From: Panopea generosa
Lineage: Eukaryota > Mollusca > Bivalvia > Adapedonta > Hiatellidae
Direction: 5' to 3'
Length of the DNA stretch: 64,000 bases
NCBI GenBank assembly: GCA_029582155.1
Contig: CM055897.1
Span: 6,108,661 to 6,172,660, forward strand
Shown one piece after another: positions 56,076 through 64,000 of this stretch (position 1 is the first letter of the stretch; each line of letters opens with the position of its first letter). Position numbers and translations under genes: made by a program. Under the pieces are notes generated by a model that searched no databases, was not told the origin of the DNA, and saw only the letters and a list, made by a program, of their open reading frames with translations.

Positions 56076-56185
56076 AATATCTGATTGATTGATTGAATGA
56101 TTGATTGATTGATTGATTAATTAATTGAATTAATGAATGAATGAATGAATGATTGAATGATAGATCGATTGATTGATTCATTTAT
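56076..56185 (+). repeat. (GATT)n / (AATG)n microsatellite
   Basis: Runs of GATT change to TAATTAATTGAAT and AATG, then back to GATT. Confidence 0.8.
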
Positions 56186-56289
56186 TCATTTTATGTCATC
56201 TGGGGGTAACATATGATCAGTTAATCCTTAAACCAAACTTTCCTGGGATCAGGCCCAAGTTTAACTTTCTTTTCTTTGAGTGGGCAAAC

Positions 56290-56545
56290 GATTCAGATTA
56301 TTTATGGTATATCCTGTGATAATGGTGGAGGAAGACCTCAGAATTCAGTTTATTTATGGTATATCCTGTGTTACTGGTGGAGGAAGACCTCAGACTGAGT
56401 AGAACCATCACCTATTCGTAAGTAACTGGCAAACTTTCTCACATAATATTTTTGGAGCAAGCGGAACTCGAACCTAAGACCTTAGCGGTAAGAAGTAAGT
56501 GATTTTGAGGTTGGGCTTTAGACCCCTCGGCCACGGCAGGACTCT
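56290..56545 (-). mobile_element. tRNA-Leu/Ser-like SINE, family D, with duplicated end
   Basis: The minus-strand head reads 'ccgtggccgaggggtctaaa' and 'ttaggttcgagttccgcttg', with a long variable region typical of type II tRNA. At the other end 'atttatggtatatcctgtg' plus 'tggtggaggaagacctcag' is tandemly duplicated (56302-56346 and 56348-56393). Confidence 0.7.
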
Positions 56546-56580
56546 GGAAGTTCTACTATAGGGGACTATAGTTATAAAAT

Positions 56581-56917
56581 ATCAACTGTAGAAGACCTCA
56601 GCGTGGTCTAATGGTAGAGCATCAGCCTCGCATGCGGAAAGTCGTGGGTTCGATCCCCAGCCGGTTCATACCAAAAAAATGGTACTAGAAGCTTCCACGC
56701 TTGGCACTCAGCATTTAGAGGACAGTTCTCAGTCTGGACGGCCCTGGTATCAGTATAATGTGGCTGGGTGGGGTATCATACCATGTGTCTGCAGCATGAT
56801 ACTCCAGTGTGACAGCGTTCAGAATACTGTCTCAAGTAGACACTATCCCGATTTGACTGAAATATTGTTGAAAGCGACGCTAAACACGATACAACATACA
56901 ACAACATCAACTGTAGA
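56581..56917 (+). mobile_element. tRNA-derived SINE, family A, full length with 12-bp target duplication
   Basis: The element spans 56593-56905. The head contains 'gtggtctaatggtagagcat' (box A) and 'gtgggttcgatccccagccg' (box B). The body includes 'gtcagtataatgtggctggg'-type phrases and 'catgatactccagtgtgaca', ending in CAACATACAACAACA. ATCAACTGTAGA is perfectly duplicated at 56581-56592 and 56906-56917, the hallmark of target-primed reverse transcription. It is the best-preserved copy in the window and a reference for the others. Confidence 0.9.
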
Positions 56918-57257
56918 TGATGCAACACTGGGTGTTTATGGAATGGAAGTTCCACCACTGGGGACTATATTGGTTTCATTATAAACATCAGCTGCACATA
57001 ATTATCAAAATTATTATCTGTCCTGGAGTTTTATGAATCTAAAAATAATAAACAATGATAAAGTCAGTGAAGTTTCAATTATTTTTTAATTAACGATTCA
57101 GGGCAATGTCCTAATGTAACACAAGTAGCTTAGGTAGACATTTACTAATTGTTGAAATTAACACACTTTCAATTCAGCCAGATATAAGCTATTTTGGAGT
57201 AGATTCTTGTCATAAAACAGCTTTGAGCAAAATAAGTTTTTGGTAAATTACCTACCC
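56918..57257. other. unassigned
   Basis: Nothing recognised. Confidence 0.3.
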
Positions 57258-57444
57258 TAAGGCCATAATAAATCGATTGTAAGATTATCATCCTTGCCTG
57301 CCTCCCAATTTTCATACTGCCCCAACCCTTTTTTTTCAACAAATAATTTCTTAAAGAAATATAGAAAAAAATAAAACCCTCCCCACTCCCCCTTTTTAAG
57401 AAAAGTTTGGAAGATAATCTAGCAATTAATTTATAATGCCCTAA
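57258..57444. mobile_element. PIF/Harbinger-like MITE, copy 2
   Basis: The element spans 57261-57441 with TAA on both sides (57258-57260, 57442-57444). The left end GGCCATAATAAAT and the right AATCTAGCAATTAATTTATA are inverted relatives of the copy at 40947-41105; the fillers differ, with runs of T/C and A. Confidence 0.75.
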
Positions 57445-58384
57445 GTTGCAGAAGATCATTAAAACAACTTTGTGGTTATCCCAATGTATTAAAATGTATA
57501 GCAGTAGAATTTCTTAAAAATAGACTTGTGCCAATGTTACACAAAATATTCTCCATAAAACACCTTTGACAAATCTTTATTTCAAGGTTGTAAAGAAATT
57601 TCTCAAACAAAACTTTGACATAACTTTATCAGCCTTGTATTGTAGAGGAAAAGTTTTGATCTTGTTTCAGATCTATGTTTTAAAGGGATTTCTCCCTATA
57701 TTCTGAAATTCAACTATCATCACAAAATATGACCTATATATACTTGAAATACAAATTTGACATTTTATATGACACATTTTTAGCCTTCCTACCCTAACCC
57801 AGTCAGTGATGATATTCCCTTGAATAATGTCTAAAAGCATTATAACACAATCTAAAGCTATATCTGTTATAGTAATGGACTTCAGAAACACATTATTTAT
57901 GAAAATCCATCCATTTTCAAATATGACAGACAAAAGCAATTTTATTTGTATCTCAGCCAATAATCTCGATCCATCATCATTACAAGTCAATATGGATTGT
58001 GGGATACAGGAATGTGCTATCTCCTCCAATAGTGAATGTTATTTACATCTGTGTTGTACTTGACCCCTGCTATACACTTAAGAGTATTCATCTTGTCCAG
58101 TGTTTCTGTTGTTACCTACTATACCAAGCTCATAAACCTTTGTTCTGATACATTGCACTTTATCTTTGTTAAATATCCAGTTTTATCATAATTACATGGT
58201 GATTAATGGACGGCTATCACTTCACATCAACGGGCAGTTCCGAGAAAGTTGCAATCAAGCAAAAGATGAAATAATGGTTGTCTTTCAGCACAGCCTATTA
58301 AAGACCATTCTTAGCTGGTTGTCACAGACACAAAACAAAAATATCACAAAAATATAAACTTAATGAAACAATAATTATTTAATA
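57445..58384. other. unassigned
   Basis: Nothing recognised; several short frames without support. Confidence 0.3.
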
Positions 58385-58507
58385 TACCGGTACCACCTTA
58401 TGTCAATGTATATATTGATTTTGTATATATGTTTGTATGGCAATAGCTGAATTGCTTAAGTTTAATAAAACATATGTTTTGTTCTGTTCTGTTCTGTTCT
58501 GTTCTGT
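58385..58507 (+). mobile_element. LINE 3' end with (TTCTG)n tail
   Basis: 'gcaatagctgaattgcttaa' and 'gtttaataaa' immediately precede five TTCTG units (58482-58507). A short untranslated end, AATAAA and microsatellite tail are typical of 5'-truncated CR1/L2-type LINE insertions. No coding part remains. Confidence 0.55.
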
Positions 58508-59435
58508 CTTCTTCTATTTCTTACATTTATTTGGCCAATTCTTTCATTGTGTGTGTTTGTTTTTAAGAAAACGGTTCATTGGAAAATAGTTACTACAGGT
58601 GTTGACAAACAATGCATATATTGGACAATACTGTCAGTTTCAATAAGATATAGTGACTAAGCTGACTACAGAGGACCCTTGAGATTGTTAATAAATAAAA
58701 CCATGTAATAGAAGGACAAAGGGATGTTAATTTAGACTATTCTTCAACCAAAATTAAGTACATGCATGGTAATTTGCTAGTACTGTGTATGCAAAAGCAA
58801 CAATTTCAAATGGATTCGATCTGCCGCCACAGTTATGTGTCACAGATAATCTCACGCAAGAAACTTTATCTGCATAATGCTTTAGCTACCTTGCTGTTGT
58901 ATGGTGTTTAGCTTCACTTTCAACAATTTTTCAGTCATAATGTTTCACAAAGATTTTATATTGTGAAATTTTACATATTATATTTTTTATGTTTTAGGTA
59001 TTTTTTCAACAATTAAATGCAAGTACAGGAAATGTTTATTAGTTTAATTTGTGCCTTAAGGACAATCAAACCAAAATCAAATAATTGCAATGACAAATAA
59101 TATAAACAGTTTCCTGTAATTATATCCTGAAAGTAGGCTGATCTCGCAGTTCAGAAATACACACTTTTTGGGATATATTTTATTGCAGGTAAGCAAAATG
59201 TTAATTCAAATATTCTGTTTAAATTAAATTAATATACCTTAAACTTCTGGTTAAAATATTAAGTTAAAACTTGTCTTGATTTTATGATTTTAACTTAAGA
59301 AGTTATGTTTAAAAAGTAACTTGTTCATCAAACAATTATGATCATCATGTAATTAAGAAATTAAGAATTACATTTAGTAACTAGACTATAACTAATTTAA
59401 GTCACTATACCTTATACCTTTCACAAATCTCTCAC
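58508..59435. other. unassigned
   Basis: A short piece at about 58888-58942 ('tgctgttgtatggtgtttag') matches the reversed tail end of SINE family A. The rest shows nothing. Confidence 0.35.
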
Positions 59436-59675
59436 ATAACCCTTTACTTCATAGATACATGTTTTCCCGCACCAATCACAGAAGGCCTTTGAAAACAGTG
59501 CAGGAAGAGTTCAGATTGTTCGTAACAAGCAATCTGAACACTTCCTGCACTGTTTTCCACTCTGTCAGTTATATATACATAATTCACCCAATAATTCAAA
59601 AGCATTTTATATAAGGTGTCCAAAGGCATCTTTATTAGTGGTGTCCAAAGGTGTCTACATGAAGTAAAGGGATAA
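59436..59675. mobile_element. piggyBac-like foldback MITE, copy 5
   Basis: The element spans 59440-59671. Left end CCCTTTACTTCATAGATAC, right end CTACATGAAGTAAAGGG. It is flanked by ATAA on both sides (59436-59439, 59672-59675) rather than TTAA. The internal stem is preserved. Confidence 0.82.
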
Positions 59676-59963
59676 GCAAGTCATTCCCCATCTAATAAAT
59701 ATCATGTAGCTACCGGTATGTTTATTGATAACTGATTCTGTTTTGTAATATATGTTAATATGTATTTTAATTCAGTTTAACAACATATATCTGATTTCTG
59801 TTTAACAACATATATTTGATTTCTGTTAAACAACATATACGTAAAAAATTTGATATTTCATTTTGTATGTATTTTGTTTCTGTATGTTGATGTACATAAT
59901 ATATAAAGTTCTGAAACACACACTCTTTGGGATATATATATTGCAGTTATCATTTGCTCCCTG

Positions 59964-60006
59964 ACAACAACAACAACGACAACAACAACAACTACAACAA
60001 CAACAA
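59964..60006 (+). repeat. (ACA)n microsatellite
   Basis: Imperfect run of ACAACA with ACG and ACT interruptions. Confidence 0.85.
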
Positions 60007-60049
60007 ATCCAGATCATAATAACATAAGTTCAGAAAGGGAAAACGGAAA

Positions 60050-60230
60050 ACATTATACTGACACGGGGCCGACCAGACCTAGAACTCTCCTCTAAATGTT
60101 GAGCGTGAAGCGTGGAAGCTTCTAGTATCATTTTTAAAGTATTTGGTATGACATCGTCGTGGATCAAACCAACGACTTTCCGCATGTGAAGTGGACGCTC
60201 TACCACTAGACTATGCTGCAGCCTTAGCTG
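60050..60230 (-). mobile_element. SINE family A, 5' half
   Basis: The minus-strand head 'catagtctagtggtagagcg' and 'cgttggtttgatccacgacg' leads into the body 'gaagcttccacgcttcacgc' and 'gtcggccccgtgtcagtata'. The tail half is absent. Confidence 0.7.
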
Positions 60231-60918
60231 CCTTGAAATAAGATCAACCAAAAGTTTCATATCTTCAAGAAGAGAAACAAGTGACTGCTTGTACAGTTTC
60301 ATCGTGTAAGAAATTAATGACTGTCGACACATAATCTTCTTACAGAGTTATTATAGCAGATCTTGGTGTGCCATATTTCCTACACTCTCTAAACCCAAAT
60401 TTGCCTGTTATTAACTTCCTATCTTCTCTATCCCACATACTTTGTGAGGAATTACTTCCAAATTAGGAAAAATAAGTAGAAATGTGCTTATATTTGTCTG
60501 TGACATGTTCGTACTGCTGGTCAGGCTGGTATGACAAGTTTGTTATCCTAAATGATTGTCAAATTACTGTTTGAGTAGTGACCTTTCACAGAGACTGGGA
60601 ATAAGAAATACATAATTTAGTCAGTAGAAAATAGTTAAGTAATACCAAACACACAAACAACTCCCTTTTGGAATATTCCCCACTCCACTCTTATCGAATG
60701 AAAAGTTATTTACAATAGAGAAGGAAATGCTCTATATTGAAATGTTCACTTCCTGGTACCATTCCTGTAAAACTAAAATAGAATCCCCATACATGTCCCC
60801 TCTGCAATTCAGCCATTTAATTTGTCCCAATTTCATAACTCCATTCATAGGGATTTGCTACGAGCAGACAATGCTTTAAATCTCAAACTGAAGTTTTTGA
60901 ATACATGGCTGTGAAAAC
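60231..60918. other. unassigned
   Basis: Nothing recognised. Confidence 0.3.
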
Positions 60919-63900
60919 AAAGGACAGATTGATGAAAATTGGCAACACTATAACCTAGGGCAGATGGATGGACATAGACAACAATACAACGTAGGACAGA
61001 TGGATGGACATAGACAACACTATAACCTAGGTCAGATGGGTGGACATAGACAACACTATAACCTAGGTCAGATGGATGGACATAGACAACACTACAACTA
61101 AGACAGATGGATGGACATAGACAACACTATAACCTAGGACAGATGGATGGACATAGACAACACTATAACCCAGGACAGATAGATGAACATAGACAACACT
61201 ATAACCTAGGACAGATGGATGGACATAGACAACACTATAACCCAGGACAGATAGATGGACATAGACAACACTACACCTAGGACAGATGGATGGACATAGA
61301 CAACACTATAACCTAGGACAGATGGATGGACATAGACAACACTATAACCTAGGACAGATGGATGCACATAGACAACACTATAACCTAGGACAGATGGATG
61401 GATATAGACAACACTATAACCTAGGTCAGATGGATGGACATAGACAACACTACACCTAGGACAGATGGATGGACATAGACAACACTATAACCTAGGACAG
61501 ATGGATGGACATAGACAACACTATAACCTAGGACAGATGGAGGGACATAGACAACACTATAACCTAGGACAGATGGATGGACATAAACAACACTATAACC
61601 TAGGTCAGATGGATGGACATAGACAACACTATAACCTAGGACAGATGGATGGACATAGACAACACTATAACCTAGGACAGATAGATTGACATAGACAACA
61701 CTATAACCTAGGACAGATGGACAGACATAGGTAACACTACAACCTAGGTCAGATAGATGGACATAGACAACACTACACCTAGGACAGATGGATGGACATA
61801 GACAACACTATAACCCAGGACAAATGGATGGACATAGGCAACACTATAACCTAGGACAGATGGATGGACATAGACAACACTATAACCCAGGACAGATAGA
61901 TGGACATAGACAACACTACACCTAGGACAGATGGATGGACATAGACAACACTATAACCCAGGACAAATGGATGGACATAGGCAACACTATAACCTAGGAC
62001 AAATGGATGGACATAGACAACACTATAACCCAGGACAGATAGATGGACATAGACAACACTATAACCTAGGACAGATGGATGGACATATACAACACTATAA
62101 CCCAGGACAGATAGATGGACATAGACAACACTATAACCAAGGGCAGATGGATGGACATAGACAACACTATAACGTAGGACAGATAGATTGACATAGACAA
62201 CACTATAACCTAGGACAGATGGATGGACATATACAACACTATAACCCAGGACAAATGGATGGACATAGGCAACACTATAACATAGGACAGATGGATGGAC
62301 AAAGACAACACTATAACCCAGGACAAATGGATGGACATAGACAACACTATAACCCAGGACAAATGGATGGACATAGGCAACACTACAACCTAGGGCAGAT
62401 GGGTGGACATAGACAACACTATAACCTAGGTCAGATGGATGGACATAGACAACACTACACCTAGGACAGATGGATGGACATAGACAACACTATAACCTAG
62501 GACAGATGGATGGACATAGACAACACTATAACCTAGGACAGATGGATGGACATAGACAACACTATAACCCAGGGCAGATGGATGGACATAGACAACACTA
62601 CACCTAGGACAGATGGATGGACATAGACAACACTACACCTAGGACAGATGGATGGACATAGACAACACTATAACCTAGGACAGATGGATGGACATAGACA
62701 ACACTACACCTATGACAGATGGATGGACATAGACAACACTATAACCTAAGACAGATGGCTGGTCATAGACAACACTATAACCCAGGGCAGATGGATGGAC
62801 ATAGGCAACACTATAACCTAGGGCAGATGGGTGGACATAGACAACACTATAACCTAGGTCAGATGGATGGACATAGACAACACTACACCTAGGACAGATG
62901 GATGGACATAGACAACACTATAACCTAGGACAGATGGATGGACATAGACAACACTATAACCTAGGACAGATGGATGGACATAGACAACACTATAACCCAG
63001 GACAGATGGATGGACATAGACAACACTATAACCTAGGACAGATAGATGGACATAGACAACACTATAACCCAGGACAGATGGATGGACATATACAACACTA
63101 TAACCTAGGACAGATGAATGGACATAGGCAACACTATAACCTAGGACAGATGGCTGGACATAGACAACACTATAACCAAGGGCAGATGGATGGACATAGA
63201 CAACACTATAACGTAGGACAGATGGATGAATATAGACAACACTATAACCCAGGACAGATAGATGGACATAGACAACACTATAACCTAGGGCAGATGAATG
63301 GACATAGACAACACTATAACCCAGGACAGATAGATGGACATAGACAACACTATAACCTAGGACAGATGGATGGACATACGGAACACTATAACCTAGGGCA
63401 GATTGGTGGACATAGGTAACACTAAAACCTAGGACAGATGGATGGACATAGACAACACTATAACCTAGGACAGATGGATGGACATAGACAACACTATAAC
63501 CTAGGTCAGATGGATGGACATAGACAACACTATAACCTAGGTCAGATGGATGGACATAGACAACACTACAACCTAGGACAGATGGATGGACATAGGCAAC
63601 ACTATAACCTAGGGCAGATGGATGGACATAGACAACACTACAACCTAGGGCAGATGGATGGACATAGGTAACACTAAAACCTAGGACAGATGGATGGACA
63701 TAGACAACACTATAACCTAGGACAGATAGATTGACATAGACAACACTATAACCTAGGACAGATGGATGGACATAGACAACACTATAACCTAGGACAGATG
63801 GATGGACATAGACAACACTACAACCTAGGGCAGATGGATGGACATAGACAACACTATAACCTAGGACAGATGGACGGACATAGACAACACTATAACCTAG

Positions 63901-64000
63901 GACAGATGGATGGACATAGACAACACTATAACCTAGGACAGATGGATGGACATAGACAACACTATAACCTAGGGCAGATGGATGAACATAGACAACACTA
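60919..64000 (+). repeat. 36-bp minisatellite, about 85 units, running off the right edge
   Basis: The unit is GGACAGATGGATGGACATAG followed by ACAACACTATAACCTA. Variants include 34-bp units that lack two bases (CACTACACCTAGG), GTCAGATGG and CCCAGGACAAATGG types, which recur together in blocks. Frames of type GQMDGHRQHYNL open between the 34-bp units and are closed by them, so they are by-products. The true array length is unknown. Confidence 0.97.

Noticed and set aside
56599..56675. A functional tRNA gene
   Set aside because: Good box A and box B, but the acceptor stem does not pair properly and it is followed by the SINE body and tail with a target duplication.
57673..58029. 118-residue minus-strand frame as a Dispatched 5' exon
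   Set aside because: It does not end in a donor of the required phase and shows no similarity to Dispatched N-termini.
60919..64000. Frames with the 12-residue MDGHRQHYNLGQ repeat
   Set aside because: They are repeatedly broken by 34-bp units, and there is no sign of frame maintenance, unlike the acidic-repeat exon.

Overview
This is eukaryotic nuclear DNA, most likely from a heterodont bivalve mollusc. The evidence is small coding exons with canonical GT-AG introns, several tRNA-derived SINE families, TTAA-flanked foldback MITEs of a type I associate with clam genomes, and a very high minisatellite load (my estimate is 17-18 kb of 64 kb). No bacterial features are present. The species call is inference; no sequence search was possible.

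Three protein-coding loci can be supported. (1) At 882-2055 (+) lies the last exon of a gene whose 5' part is not found in the window. It encodes about 20 tandem copies of a 16-residue acidic/lysine-rich repeat with one cysteine per repeat, then an acidic unique tail. (2) Spanning 7723-24764 (+) is a 12-exon gene assembled here exon by exon with matching splice phases. It encodes a 432-residue protein with recurring xHFxxG...F motifs, reminiscent of axonemal microtubule-associated proteins but not firmly identified. A TATA box plus initiator precedes it. Its introns hold a 24-bp array (intron 6) and a 33-bp array (intron 9). (3) On the minus strand, 38186-48034 holds three exons of Dispatched-1, the RND/sterol-sensing-domain transporter that releases lipid-modified Hedgehog. 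A candidate 11-base initiator exon at 55517-55527 gives a complete 1026-residue reading frame. The GADD motif in TM4, the aspartate in TM10 and a furin-type RYRR site are present.

Layout: 0-2 kb acidic-repeat exon; 2-7.5 kb dispersed repeats, an 87-bp array and a pyrimidine-rich minisatellite; 7.5-25 kb the 12-exon gene; 27-33.7 kb almost continuous tandem arrays (59, 76, 32, 41, 40 and 35 bp units), most sharing an ATGTGTACA-like core; 34-38 kb a hAT-like element with an 8-bp target duplication, a local duplication and a foldback element; 38-55.5 kb the Dispatched-1 gene, whose introns carry SINEs, MITEs, a 19-bp array and a decayed LINE; 56-60 kb more SINEs and MITEs; 60.9-64 kb a 36-bp array running off the right edge.

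The two multi-exon genes converge on the 25-38 kb repeat-rich interval. Nothing links them functionally except that Dispatched acts in Hedgehog release, and the 12-exon gene may be ciliary (weak inference). I found no convincing new multi-gene system. The more unusual items are the cysteine-every-16 acidic repeat protein, the unidentified 12-exon gene, a tandemly copied splice donor, and well-preserved target-site evidence for four transposon classes.
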